A stretch of 64,000 nt of DNA from Streptococcus mitis (GTDB lineage: Bacteria; Bacillota; Bacilli; Lactobacillales; Streptococcaceae). Made by a program: the position numbers and the translations under genes. Every line of letters begins with the position of its first letter. Position 1 is the first letter of the stretch. Shown here piece by piece: positions 1 to 8,212 of this stretch. The stretch is taken from the NCBI RefSeq assembly GCF_002096845.1, contig NZ_NCVK01000007.1, forward strand, positions 1-64,000, written 5' to 3'. Below the pieces are notes generated by a model. It ran no database searches. It was not told the DNA's origin and saw nothing but the letters and a program-made list of their open reading frames with translations.

Positions 1-131
1 CGAATCATAGTTTCTAGTGATAAACTTCTTTTACGAGTAAAGGCCTGTTCATCTTGTTTGACGAACTCAACTTTTTGACTAATGATACTCTGAATACTAT
101 TATTCAAGTGGGCTTTTATTTGTTTTATCAT
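1..131 (-). CDS. IS4-like transposase, N-terminal fragment cut by window edge
   Basis: An open frame starts at ATG 131-129 and runs off the left edge (about 43 residues visible). The start has a strong AAGGAGGG ribosome site. The peptide begins MIKQIKAHLNNSIQ and contains FTRKRSLSLETM, which resembles the N-terminal segment (FTRKRKLSFE-like) of IS4-family DDE transposases. The catalytic domain would lie outside the window, so completeness cannot be judged. The assignment rests on one short motif. Confidence 0.5.
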   Translation of the reverse strand, partial: MIKQIKAHLNNSIQSIISQKVEFVKQDEQAFTRKRSLSLETMI

Positions 132-164
132 GGAAAATCCCTCCTTAACTATAAGTTTATCACA

Positions 165-204
165 TAAAAAAGAAACCCAAATACAGAATTGTATTTGAAT
201 TTCT
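165..204 (-). terminator. Intrinsic terminator after the 253-744 gene
   Basis: On the minus strand CAAATACA/TGTATTTG pair around an ATTC loop. The stem is extended by AAGAAA/TTTCTT across a small internal loop and is followed by a T-run. It sits about 50 bases past the stop of the nucleotidyltransferase-like gene. Confidence 0.65.
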
Positions 205-252
205 TAACTTAATGACATTGGTCTTACAACTTGCTACTTTTCAAATGATAAT

Positions 253-744
253 TTACAAATATCTTTGCAACCACTCTATTTTTTTAAAATCCTTATTGTT
301 ATTGTGCTCATTTCGATAAGAATCTTGGGAAGAAGCCTTGTAAATACTTAAAAACTGTTCCAAACTTGGAACGCGAAAAGTGATGTTTTCGAGATGAATC
401 AACTCTATATCCGATTCCGAAACTCCAGCAAAATCAGGTAAAGAATCGATACTTCCGAATTCAACACTCAGACCATCTTTTTGGAATTCATGCTCATGAA
501 TATCTATTAAGGCATAGCCTAAGTGTTTCATCACTTTCATTATCTTATCCCACTCATAAATTCTGAGATGATCGGGTGCTTCCCAACCTCTAGGGTCACC
601 AGGCACATGAATGTCAATGTCAGACGGCCCCCATTCTTCATTTGATCGGTATTCAAACCCCAAAGACCCCATGAGCGTCGGAGTGATTCCAACTTGGTTT
701 AAATGAGAACAAATTGTTCGAAATTCATCAAATAGAGAATTCAT
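253..744 (-). CDS. Nucleotidyltransferase-fold (MNT-like) protein
   Basis: 163 residues with a GGAGGAGG ribosome site directly before ATG. Residues 25-48 contain GSLGFE followed by SDIDIHVPGD, the GS...DxD arrangement of small nucleotidyltransferase-fold proteins. The remainder is acidic with no membrane segment or signal peptide. Related streptococcal proteins are often named phosphoribosylanthranilate isomerase, but nothing in the sequence supports that. Activity (AMP transfer, or an inactive fold) cannot be decided. It lies alone in the accessory region, followed by its own terminator. Confidence 0.6.
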   Translation of the reverse strand: MNSLFDEFRTICSHLNQVGITPTLMGSLGFEYRSNEEWGPSDIDIHVPGDPRGWEAPDHLRIYEWDKIMKVMKHLGYALIDIHEHEFQKDGLSVEFGSIDSLPDFAGVSESDIELIHLENITFRVPSLEQFLSIYKASSQDSYRNEHNNNKDFKKIEWLQRYL

Positions 745-807
745 TCCTCCTCCAATCGTTGATATAGAACTTAATTTCGTTGTGAATAATAAACTAATTT
801 TTACCTT

Positions 808-1689
808 CTACTCTTTCGGTTTCGAAAATACTTCTACTCGCTGAGCTAGGACTTTTATTTCAACAGGTAGGTTATCCGATTTATCGCCGTCAACATCAGA
901 CTCCAATTCACTATCCGAAGAGATCTTGATATTACGCGCTCTGATATACTCAATATTGTCATTTGAGACAACATCTCCTTTTAGTAAATCAGGAATAACG
1001 GATAATTTAGAGAATATAGAAGCATCTTTAAGAATCAAAATATTGGCATAGCCGTCTTTGTTCTCTTCAAAAATTTTCTTATCAGCGAAGTAATTTGTCA
1101 AGAGAACCAAAACATGGCTAGCTTCACCAACATAATTTCCATTTTCTGTCTCAACCTTAATGTTAAAGACCTGATCCGTCATAACAGACTTCATGGTATT
1201 TACAGCATAGGCTAAAATACCAAATTTTGTCTTGTCCTCGATTTCCACATTGTGGATCGCTTCAGGAAGAGAACCGATACTAAAGATATAACCAAAATAA
1301 TTGTCATTTGCTTTACCGATATCAATCTTATTGGTTAAATCAAAATCCAGTTCATCAATCGCGCCATCGATGTCTTGATTGATTTCCAAAAGTTTTGTAA
1401 TGAGGTTACCTGTTCCACCAGGGATAATCCCTAACTTAGGAATGTAGTCTCTCTCAGCAATACCCGAAATAACTTCATTGACAGTCCCATCTCCACCAAA
1501 CACAACCACTGCATCGTACTGCTCACGAGAAGCTTCTTCAGCAAAATGTGTTGCATCCAAAGCTTTTTCAGTAATTTTGGTTTCTACGTGCTCAAAGTAT
1601 TCTTTTACTTTATTTTCCAGTTTATCTTTGTAATCCAAAGCCTTCTCACCACCAGAAGTAGGGTTAATAATTACCATTGCTTTTTTCAT
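808..1689 (-). CDS. Diacylglycerol kinase family lipid kinase
   Basis: 293 residues, ATG preceded by AAGGAGAAC. The N-terminal catalytic domain is clear: VIINPTSGG at residues 6-14, then FGGDGTVNEV near 64-73 (nucleotide-binding GGDGT), then GIIPGGTGN near 87-95. The C-terminal beta domain follows. These are the marks of the DagK/YegS/BmrU family, soluble or membrane-associated enzymes that phosphorylate diacylglycerol or related lipids. The length is normal for the family. The exact lipid substrate is not predictable. Confidence 0.88.
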   Translation of the reverse strand: MKKAMVIINPTSGGEKALDYKDKLENKVKEYFEHVETKITEKALDATHFAEEASREQYDAVVVFGGDGTVNEVISGIAERDYIPKLGIIPGGTGNLITKLLEINQDIDGAIDELDFDLTNKIDIGKANDNYFGYIFSIGSLPEAIHNVEIEDKTKFGILAYAVNTMKSVMTDQVFNIKVETENGNYVGEASHVLVLLTNYFADKKIFEENKDGYANILILKDASIFSKLSVIPDLLKGDVVSNDNIEYIRARNIKISSDSELESDVDGDKSDNLPVEIKVLAQRVEVFSKPKE

Positions 1690-1800
1690 TAATGTTCTCC
1701 TTAATATTCGTTAGAAATGGTTACATTTCGTCGTATGCAAGTAAATGTACTCCCATTATACAATGAAATTACAGAAAAGAGAAATCTCACGTACTGGAGA

Positions 1801-1983
1801 TTAATAGACTTTTATTCTATTTTCCCATCGCATAACTACATACTTTAAGGATTCATCCAAATAAGAAAAGGCCTTATCCTTTATCCAGTCAGGAATACCA
1901 TATGCTGCCTCTGCTATGCTTCCTGTGATTGCTGCGAGTGTATCACTATCGCCACCAAGGGAAATGGAGTTTCTACTTGTCAT
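1801..1983 (-). pseudogene. ADP-ribosylglycohydrolase C-terminal fragment
   Basis: Only the last 60 residues of an ADP-ribosylglycohydrolase remain. SLGGDSDTLAAITGSIAEA at residues 8-26 is the conserved metal-binding C-terminal motif of the family (GGDxDT), followed by AYGIPDW. Family members are usually about 250-300 residues, so roughly three quarters is missing. Two codons upstream of the ATG the frame hits a TAA, and the sequence becomes the 3' end of the SAP-domain gene. This is a deletion or recombination junction, not a live gene. Confidence 0.75.
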
Positions 1984-2590
1984 ACTCTTTTATTTCATCA
2001 GCATATTCAGTCAAAAGATTCCTTGAATAAATTTTTTCAGCCTTTAAATTTCTAACTTCTTTCCAAAGAATAGAAGCTACTTTTAACTTGTTTGAGTAGT
2101 TAAGACTATTTTCGTCTGCACAGAAATCCTTTAGAAATTGGTTCCATTGACAAACCGAATGATCATACTTGGCATAATCTGAATTTCCATAATAAACTTT
2201 TAGCATATCTTGGATTGTAAAACTCAAATCATTTTCTCTTTTTACTTTTCTCCAAGCAGTCGCCATATCAGCAGTAAATTTAAATGGCGAAACATCTGTT
2301 AAAGTTGAGAAATATTCTCTAAAGTGAGTGTTAAAAGAGAATCCACATTCAAGTAAGGGCGTATTTAAGGTAACGACTTCTACTCGTTTCTTTTTCCTTT
2401 TTATTGATGATTTTTTAATCAAATTACCCTTAAAGTACTGCTCAATAATATGATTGAGTTCTTGTTTGGTACCTCTATATTCAAGTTCTAATAACTTGCA
2501 TATTTGCGAAAGTTCATCACGATACCAATAGTACTTATTAAATTCATCAAAGGATACGATTTTATCAAATTCTGGTCTGTTCTCTATCAA
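1973..2590 (-). CDS. SAP-domain (DUF6434-type) protein
   Basis: 205 residues. The start is best taken as TTG 2590, ten bases after GGAG. N-terminal residues 1-55 (RPEFDKIVSFDEFNKYYW, then CKLLELEYRGTKQELN) look like a SAP-type helix-extension-helix motif as seen in small Firmicute SAP/DUF6434 proteins. A lysine-rich linker (KKSSIKRKKKR) follows, then a helical domain with FTADMATAWRKVK. SAP motifs usually bind nucleic acid, so a DNA- or RNA-associated role is inferred. The last codons overlap the truncated ADP-ribosylglycohydrolase, so its original 3' surroundings have been lost. Confidence 0.6.
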   Translation of the reverse strand: MIENRPEFDKIVSFDEFNKYYWYRDELSQICKLLELEYRGTKQELNHIIEQYFKGNLIKKSSIKRKKKRVEVVTLNTPLLECGFSFNTHFREYFSTLTDVSPFKFTADMATAWRKVKRENDLSFTIQDMLKVYYGNSDYAKYDHSVCQWNQFLKDFCADENSLNYSNKLKVASILWKEVRNLKAEKIYSRNLLTEYADEIKEYDK

Positions 2591-2680
2591 TATTTTAGCT
2601 CCACAGAAAAATTTAGTTTTTCATCTTAAAATAATGGAGTTTTAGTTTCTTTATTTTGAGCATTAGCTCTGTTTCACTAC

Positions 2681-2703
2681 CAAACTTACACACTCCACGT
2701 GTG
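2681..2703 (-). repeat. Left att-like core of the Mega region
   Basis: Contains caaacttacacactccacg and then tgtg. On the minus strand this reads CACACGTGGAGTGTGTAAG..., matching the right copy at 8190 with one difference. It also resembles the 3' end of rlmCD near 14772-14793. The inner CACAC/GTGTG arms are an inverted repeat, and AGCTCT/AGAGCT flank it. It is probably the footprint of an integrative element that targets rlmCD-like 3' ends. Confidence 0.6.
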
Positions 2704-2756
2704 CTGAGAGCTTTCTTCTATACTAATAGACGAAAGGGTGTGAAAATGATTTTTAA

Positions 2757-3187
2757 ATGATACTGTGGAACGGAACAGTAGCCCTAGTATTGACTACTGT
2801 CGTTTCTATTCATATTGGCTATTCTAGGACTGAGATGAAAAAATCTATAAATGCTCAGAATAAAATTGAACCCGCAAATCTCCCCAAAACAATGGTGAGT
2901 CATGTACTTGTATTATTCCGAAAAAATACACCTCTGGTGCAGTGAGACAAATTGGTGTATCTTATAGTGGCTTCGTAGATGAAAGCTATACTCTACTATC
3001 ACTCTTTGATGATGTAGAACAAATTGAAAAAGATAATAGACTTCAGACAGCTATTGATGTTGTCAGAGAACAGTTTGGTTTTTTAGCCATACAAAAAGGA
3101 ACCGTCCTAACTGAAGGTTCCAGAAATATTGAACGCAGTAAACTTATCGGTGGTCATTCCGCGGGTGGATTGGAGGGATTAAAATGA
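2757..3187 (+). pseudogene. UvrX/UmuC-like Y-family DNA polymerase, C-terminal remnant, frameshifted
   Basis: Two overlapping frames together give the C-terminal part of a Y-family polymerase of the UvrX/ImuB type found on streptococcal conjugative elements. Frame 1 has SIHIGYSRTEMKKSIN. Frame 2 has RQIGVSYSGFVDE and ends with SKLIGGHSAGGLEGL. The frames meet at cgaaaaaatac (about 2924-2934). One more A would restore RKKYTSGAVRQIGV, so the break is a 1-base loss in an A-run. The N-terminal catalytic palm is absent, so the fragment should be inactive. Confidence 0.82.
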
Positions 3188-3519
3188 AACAAGAAAAAAA
3201 TACAGTACAATTTTCAGAAATCCGTAGCAAAGGATGTAATGATATTGAAATGCTTGAAAGATTTTTACATGGAATCGTTGAAACAGCAACTTCAAAACTT
3301 CGTCAGAGAAAACTCAAAACAACTGAAATATCGATACGACTAGTACATGCTAAATCTGAAAACCGATTACCATTGGAATTTACATTTAGCATTAAGCCAA
3401 CAAGCTCATCTGTGATAATCTATACTGAGGTAATCAATCGCTTTAAAGAATGTTACACAGGTGGGGGAATTCAAGGTTTTACGATTCAATTTGATAAAAA
3501 TACCCTTGCCTCTGCATAG
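3184..3519 (+). CDS. Hypothetical protein of the uvrX-yolD cassette
   Basis: 111 residues, start ATG overlapping the uvrX-like stop region (ggagggattaaaATG gives a good ribosome site). No catalytic motif or membrane segment is visible. The middle is basic (SKLRQRKLKTTE) and the C-terminal half looks like alternating beta strands. It lies second in the conserved SOS-like cassette of Mega and Tn5252-type elements, so it may have assisted the polymerase, but no function is assigned. Confidence 0.6.
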   Translation: MKQEKNTVQFSEIRSKGCNDIEMLERFLHGIVETATSKLRQRKLKTTEISIRLVHAKSENRLPLEFTFSIKPTSSSVIIYTEVINRFKECYTGGGIQGFTIQFDKNTLASA

Positions 3520-3531
3520 AAAGGATTTGAT

Positions 3532-3900
3532 ATGATTGACCGTTCATATTTACCATTTCAATCAGCAAGAGAGTACCAGGATACAAAGATGCAAAAATGG
3601 ATGGGCTTTTTCCTATCTGAACATGCATCAGCACTCTCTGATGATACAAACAAAGTAACGTACATGTCTGACTTATCACTAGAGAAGAAATTATTACTCC
3701 TCAGTCAAGTATACGCCGGGCAGCTACGCACACGCATTCAAGTGATTGAAAAAAACAAGCGTGTTTCCTACACTGGAACAATACCAAGTCTGACCAAAGA
3801 TTTCATTTTGATAAAAACTACAACAGGTCACATCAATTTGAAATTAAAAGACATTATTAGTATTGAACTTGTCGAGGAGGTGCTCTATGAATCAGCTTGA
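3532..3900 (+). CDS. YolD-like protein
   Basis: 122 residues, ATG 13 bases after the preceding stop with AGAAAGGAT upstream. It begins MIDRSYLPFQSAREYQDTK. The C-terminal half GTIPSLTKDFILIKT...INLKLKDIISIEL has the beta pattern and final DIISIE of YolD-like proteins, which accompany Y-family polymerases in SOS-regulated cassettes. Its polymerase partner is broken here, so the gene is probably a passenger. Confidence 0.65.
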   Translation: MIDRSYLPFQSAREYQDTKMQKWMGFFLSEHASALSDDTNKVTYMSDLSLEKKLLLLSQVYAGQLRTRIQVIEKNKRVSYTGTIPSLTKDFILIKTTTGHINLKLKDIISIELVEEVLYESA

Positions 3901-4186
3901 GTTTCAGCGTAATCACCTACAAATGGACTATTATAGCGAGAGCTACCAAGATTTTGAACGTGACTTCTACCGCTACTCTAACATGAATATTCCATTGACC
4001 TTCCTAACTGATGATATCCTAAAAACAATGGCGACTTCACGTAAGAATTACTTTGTCCTCAATAAGGAAAAGTCCAGAGATAACCGCGATCACTTCTTCA
4101 TATTTGAAGTAAGTACCGTAGATGAGAATCCGCTAATCTATCATTATACATATAAGAAAACTACAATATATTTAGCAGAAAAATAG
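3887..4186 (+). CDS. DUF5960-type small protein
   Basis: The start is taken as ATG 3887 (MNQLEFQRNH, 99 residues), because gaggagg lies seven bases upstream. A longer frame reaching back to 3863 lacks such a site. The first codons overlap the yolD-like stop by 14 bases, suggesting translational coupling. The sequence (DFERDFYRYSNMNIPLTFLTDDILKTM) matches small DUF5960-like proteins of streptococcal mobile elements. Function is unknown. A terminator hairpin overlaps its stop. Confidence 0.65.
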   Translation: MNQLEFQRNHLQMDYYSESYQDFERDFYRYSNMNIPLTFLTDDILKTMATSRKNYFVLNKEKSRDNRDHFFIFEVSTVDENPLIYHYTYKKTTIYLAEK

Positions 4187-4215
4187 GAGCAGTTCAATTG
4201 ACTGTTCCTATTTTT
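4179..4215. terminator. Bidirectional-looking terminator between the cassette and msrD
   Basis: AAAAATAGGAGCAGT pairs with ACTGTTCCTATTTTT around TCAATTG. Fourteen of the fifteen pairs are Watson-Crick and one is G-T. T-runs on both strands let it end the plus-strand cassette and possibly the msrD transcript. Confidence 0.8.
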
Positions 4216-4303
4216 AATATTCATAAAATCTAAAGTCTTTATACTCTTTAACAATGGAGTCGCCAACCAGAACAGACTATACTGACCAGCGACTACCTTA
4301 AAT

Positions 4304-5767
4304 TTAATGTTTCAGATTTATTTTCTTATCTCTAATTTCATAAACTACATCTGCTACATTTTCGAGTAATCGTTTATCGTGGGTGATAAACACGATAGTT
4401 CCGGTGTACTCCTTCATTAGTATTTCCAAAGCCTCTAAACTTGGTATGTCAAGGAAGTTACTGGGTTCATCCATTATTAGGATGTTATATCTACCCATGA
4501 GCATTTTAGCAAGCAACAATTTTATAATTTCTCCACCGCTTAAAACAGATAAACTTTTTCCAATATCGTTCTGTTTGAACCCCATAGATGCTAGCACTGA
4601 ACGAATTTCTGATATATTGTAGTCACAATCCTTCTGCATAAACTCCATAACATTCTGATTACTGTTGTACTTGTAACCATTCTGTGCAAAGTAACCTATT
4701 TTTGCCTTAGGCGAAATAGAAATTCCTTCTTCATGGTTTAAGATCATTTGGATTAAAGTTGTTTTTCCGATTCCATTACCACCAGTTAACGCCACTTTTG
4801 CTCCTAACGGAATTTGAAAAGATGCATTTTCAAACAGAGCCTTATCCCCAAATACTTTATTAATTTCTGCACCGACTATAGGGTATGGATTATGGAGCTC
4901 CAATGCTTTACTTTGCCTGAAACGAATTCTGCGAATGCCTTCCGGAGCTTCTACTTTTCCTAAGGCCGCAATCCTGTGCTCTAGGGTTTTAGCAGCATTA
5001 TACATCTTTTTTTCCTTACTTCCTATTGATTTTTGATGAGCTAAACGCCCTCCGTCTTCAGTACTTTTTTTCTTTGAAGAACCTTTTGCCTTCTGTTCTA
5101 TTTTACGAGCCTGTTTTCGCTTTTCCTCCGCAGCCCTTTCCAATCGGGCACGTTCCGCAATAAATTGTTCGTATTCTGCAGCTTGGCTCTTACGTTCTTC
5201 CTCTTTCTGACGAAGATAATCAGAATAGTTTCCCCAATACTCAGTGATTTTGCCATCTTTCAGTTCCCATATTTTATCTACTATTTCATCAAGAAAATAG
5301 CGGTCATGGCTAATAACTAACAGTGCACCTGTAAAATATTTTAGCTGTCCTATTAGAAAATCAATTCCTTCACGGTCTAAATGGCTCGTAGGTTCATCCG
5401 CTAAAATACCATGAACCTGTGCCGATAAGGCCTGTGCTATTTTAAGCCTTGTTTCTTCACCACCGCTCATAGTCTGTATATTTAATTGCTCAACACCTAG
5501 CTTGCCTACAAGTGCAAAATCTTTTTCCTCCTGCAGAGTTACTTCGTCCAACTGGGGAATATAGGCAAGTTCACCCAGACGATTCATTTTACATCCTGGG
5601 GGAGTTAATTCTCCTAAAAGTACCCTGAGTAAAGTGCTTTTTCCAGCACCATTTGCTCCTACTAAACCAATACGGTCATAATCATATACTTCTAATTCAT
5701 TTATATCTAAAACATCGCGTCCTTTGAATTCCACACGAATGTCTTTTGCTTTTAATATTAATTCCAT
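4304..5767 (-). CDS. msrD: Msr(D) ABC-F ribosome-protection protein (macrolide resistance)
   Basis: 487 residues, ATG after AGGAGG. There are two ABC domains without membrane segments. The first has Walker [10 protein letters not shown] (about 38-46), signature SGGEE and Walker [13 protein letters not shown] long charged linker follows (about 185-260). The second has [14 protein letters not shown] and [12 protein letters not shown]. This matches MsrD (Mel), an ABC-F protein that enters the ribosomal E site and displaces 14- and 15-membered macrolides and ketolides. It lies 119 bases downstream of mefE and is probably cotranscribed under the same attenuation control. The length is complete and no lesion is seen. 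Confidence 0.97.
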
Positions 5768-5886
5768 AACATTTCCTCCTGTCTATAATCGCATGCTTTC
5801 ATTTGCTTGTATGCAGGGAAAACCCTGCGATTTTAGCAGGAAGAGTTACATGAAAATAAGATACATAAATATTCCTCCAATATTGT

Positions 5887-7104
5887 TTATTTTAAATCTA
5901 ATTTTCTAACCTCAGTTATCATTTGGCAAACTATAGCAATGCCAATAATTAAAATACCTGATAGTAAAAACCAATGATTTACACCGATTTTATCAGCAAA
6001 GAATCCAGAAAGAATTAACCCAATTGGCATAGCAAGTGACATGATACTTCCGATCAAAGAAAATACACGTCCTAAATATTCAGGCTTAATTTTCTCCTGA
6101 AAAAGAGCTGTTTGCACACCGCTATAAAATGGCACCGAAAGCCCCATTATTGCACAGCAAACTACGAATATTACAAATCCATTTGGAGGAAGTATTCCCG
6201 AAACGGCTAAACTGGTCCCCATTATAAAAAATGAACTTGTTATTAGTAATACATGCTTTTCGAAGCCCCCTAATCTTCCTAATAATAAGCCTCCTGCTAG
6301 CATCCCAAATGCAAAGGAAATTTCCGTAATAGAAATATGCACAGGCGTTCCATTAAAGTGTTCCATGCTTATTAAAGGAAATAGTGCATTGATTGGCATA
6401 TAAACAAAAGTATATAGTGTTCCTAAGAGTAATAAGGCAAACAATCCTTTGTTTTGTCTCAGAACCACAACTCCTTCTTTCATCTCCCTTATGAAATTTG
6501 GTTCTAAACTTTGCACTTGATTACCCAGCTTAGGTATACGTACAATTGCTACCGTAATAGATGCAATCACAGCACCCAATACGTCGATGGCAATAATAGC
6601 ATTTAAATCCCAAACGGAGTATAAGAGTGCTGCAACTGCCGGACTAACAATATAGCTTATAGACTGCAAAGACTGACTATAGCCTGCGCATTTCGTTAGC
6701 TGTTCTTCTGGTACTAAAAGTGGTGTAACCGCATTGAGTGCTGGGGTATGAAAAGCTGTTCCAATGCTACGGATAAACAATACTATCATAATCATCCAGA
6801 CAGGTAGCTCCATACAGAATGCAACAATAGCAAGCACTGCACCAGCTGCTGCGATAATTAAATCGGCACCAATCATTATCTTCTTCCTATCATGACGATC
6901 CACTATCACACCAATGGCAGGTCCCAAAATCGCATAGGGTAAAAAACCTACTAATGAAGCCATAGACAAGACCATCGCAGATCCTGTTTTTTCTGTAAGG
7001 TAAAAAATAATCGCCATTTGCAGGATGGCACTAGTGATTAATGATACTGCTTGCCCTGCCCATATTGCATAAAATTTTCGTTTCCAATTGTTGTATTTTT
7101 CCAT
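5887..7104 (-). CDS. mefE: Mef(E) macrolide efflux MFS transporter
   Basis: 405 residues beginning MEKYNNWKRKFYAIWAGQ, the Mef(A)/Mef(E) N-terminus. About 12 hydrophobic segments and the loop VDRHDRKK between TM2 and TM3 identify an MFS drug/proton antiporter that exports 14- and 15-membered macrolides. Gene context (uvrX-like cassette, no Tn1207-type integrase) favours the Mega-borne mef(E) subclass. Separating mefE from mefA by sequence alone would need alignment. It cooperates with the downstream msrD. Expression is controlled by the leader at 7166-7467. Confidence 0.96.
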   Translation of the reverse strand: MEKYNNWKRKFYAIWAGQAVSLITSAILQMAIIFYLTEKTGSAMVLSMASLVGFLPYAILGPAIGVIVDRHDRKKIMIGADLIIAAAGAVLAIVAFCMELPVWMIMIVLFIRSIGTAFHTPALNAVTPLLVPEEQLTKCAGYSQSLQSISYIVSPAVAALLYSVWDLNAIIAIDVLGAVIASITVAIVRIPKLGNQVQSLEPNFIREMKEGVVVLRQNKGLFALLLLGTLYTFVYMPINALFPLISMEHFNGTPVHISITEISFAFGMLAGGLLLGRLGGFEKHVLLITSSFFIMGTSLAVSGILPPNGFVIFVVCCAIMGLSVPFYSGVQTALFQEKIKPEYLGRVFSLIGSIMSLAMPIGLILSGFFADKIGVNHWFLLSGILIIGIAIVCQMITEVRKLDLK

Positions 7105-7165
7105 TTATATTATCTCCTGCATATTATTTTGCTTGAATTTCTATTTTGAATAGCATTCTAGGCAA

Positions 7166-7210
7166 TAAAAAATGCAGGCCAAACCCCACAATGTGGCTTT
7201 TGGTCTGCAT
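7166..7210 (-). terminator. mef leader attenuator terminator
   Basis: On the minus strand ATGCAG...CTGCAT closes a GC-rich hairpin with inner CCAAA/TTTGG and CCACA/TGTGG arms, followed directly by TTTTTTA. It lies between the leader peptide mefL and mefE inside a roughly 330-base untranslated leader. This position matches the known transcription-attenuation control of mef(E)/mel, where macrolide-stalled ribosomes on the leader peptide prevent this hairpin from forming. Confidence 0.85.
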
Positions 7211-7371
7211 ACATACAATTTGGAAACATTCATATTAAAGACATAGTTAAATAAAGGTATAGTTAAATAACCAATATCCTCACCGTAACTAATGAATGCT
7301 CAATATCGTATAAATAAGCACAACAAAAAAGCCTATCATCGGGTATAGATTCTGCTTTTTTTATTGCCAGC

Positions 7372-7398
7372 TTATCTTAAACGCATTGAGGCTGTCAT
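7372..7398 (-). CDS. mefL: mefL leader peptide MTASMRLR
   Basis: An eight-codon frame ATG ACA GCC TCA ATG CGT TTA AGA TAA on the minus strand encodes MTASMRLR, the known leader peptide of the mef(E)/mel operon. TAGGAGGAACC lies just upstream as ribosome site. The RLR end is the type of sequence at which macrolide-bound ribosomes stall. Stalling here would let transcription pass the attenuator at 7166-7210. Confidence 0.92.
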   Translation of the reverse strand: MTASMRLR

Positions 7399-7438
7399 AG
7401 TTTCGGTTCCTCCTACATCTTTGTTTATATCAATTTAT

Positions 7439-7467
7439 AGTATAACACAAAAAGATGATATGTTCAA
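7439..7467 (-). promoter_or_regulatory. mefL-mefE-msrD promoter
   Basis: Minus-strand TTGAAC (7462-7467) and TATACT (7439-7444) are separated by exactly 17 bases. Transcription should start near 7432, ahead of the mefL ribosome site. Confidence 0.8.
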
Positions 7468-7489
7468 TATAAAAGTTATGGAATGAGAC

Positions 7490-7660
7490 TCATACTTCCA
7501 ATTCGATGCCAGATTTAAAGGATATGACGAAGTTTTCTTCATAGACTGTAACGCTCTGGATTATCTTCCTTAGTAGCAAGCGATTAGCTTTCACAAAATC
7601 TTCTGTTTGTAGTTTTAAAAATTCATCAGGATTTTCTAACTCAACCTCAAAATATTTCAT
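7490..7660 (-). CDS. Short protein resembling a serine-recombinase C-terminal tail
   Basis: The start is chosen at ATG 7660 (MKYFEVELENPDEF, 56 residues), eight bases after GAGGG. A longer frame to 7717 lacks a clear ribosome site. The end RKIIQSVTVYEENFVISFKSG resembles the last strand-rich segment of large serine recombinases (coiled coil followed by I..VTVYE..F.I.FKSG). No catalytic domain is present, so it is either a decayed recombinase tail or a free-standing small protein. It lies upstream of the mef promoter inside Mega. Confidence 0.4.
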   Translation of the reverse strand: MKYFEVELENPDEFLKLQTEDFVKANRLLLRKIIQSVTVYEENFVISFKSGIELEV

Positions 7661-7852
7661 TTTACATTCCCTCATTTCATTTATTGATAAATTGAGTTTG
7701 CAAAAAAGAGTGGACAATTTTTGTCTACTCTTAACCTTTAAAATAGTTTTTTTTAATCGATTTGAAGTTGCCTAAATTATTACTTATTCGGTAAAATGAA
7801 GTATTGCTTTCAACAGATTTCCTTCAACTACACTTCACTTGATTCAAACAAG

Positions 7853-8025
7853 GTGGGTACATTTCTATTCCCACAAACTCCTTGTCAATGGAAACAAACA
7901 CGTACCCACAGGGTAAATGGAAATAGAAACTGATAATTTCTAGCTATCACTTCTACTCATTCCAAAAATTTTCTCACTCTGATACTTACCCACCATAAAG
8001 CAAAAATCCTTGCAATCAAGGCTTT
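7853..8025 (-). repeat. Hairpin-family element, copy A
   Basis: GTGGGTAC (7853-7860) and GTACCCAC (7902-7909) close a 57-base hairpin. As minus-strand RNA the inner arms pair with one mismatch using G-U pairs, whereas the plus strand cannot pair there. The loop carries AAGGAG. A conserved stretch (minus strand TGGTGGGTAAGTATCAGAGTGAG split by 7950-8000) and a CCTTG/CAAGG hairpin at 8003-8025 complete the unit. Related copies lie at 11989, 12131 and 13252. The family is not recognised. Confidence 0.6.
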
Positions 8026-8189
8026 CATTATCCCTTTCGTTCAAAGGTTTCTAAGCTTTTACGAGCAGAGCGACACACTCAGCGGTTCGCTATCTCCGTT
8101 CTGTCTGCGTGCTAGCACTTGTCAATCACGGACAGCTATCGCATGGGCGGAAGTAAATGCTAATCTTCGTCGTTTTACTCCTTGACTAA

Positions 8190-8212
8190 CAAACTTACAC
8201 ACTCAACGTGTG
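8190..8212 (-). repeat. Right att-like core of the Mega region
   Basis: Contains caaacttacacactcaacg and then tgtg. TTGACTAAC and GTTAGTCAA form a perfect 9-base inverted repeat around it. On the minus strand the core reads CACGTTGAGTGTGTAAG, which would encode HVECVS, the same end as RlmCD. This supports origin from a 23S methyltransferase 3' end used as integration site. Confidence 0.65.

Larger units (their letters stand above)
2681..8212. mobile_element. Mega-type macrolide efflux genetic assembly
   Basis: The region holds the known Mega gene set: mefE and msrD on the minus strand, facing plus-strand remnants of the SOS-like genes also known from Tn5252-type elements (uvrX-like, hypothetical, yolD-like, DUF5960-type). 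Related core sequences occur at both ends in the same orientation (2681-2703 and 8190-8212), 5509 bases apart, close to the usual Mega size of about 5.5 kb. There is no complete integrase or transposase inside. Exact termini are inferred from the core sequences. Confidence 0.8.
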
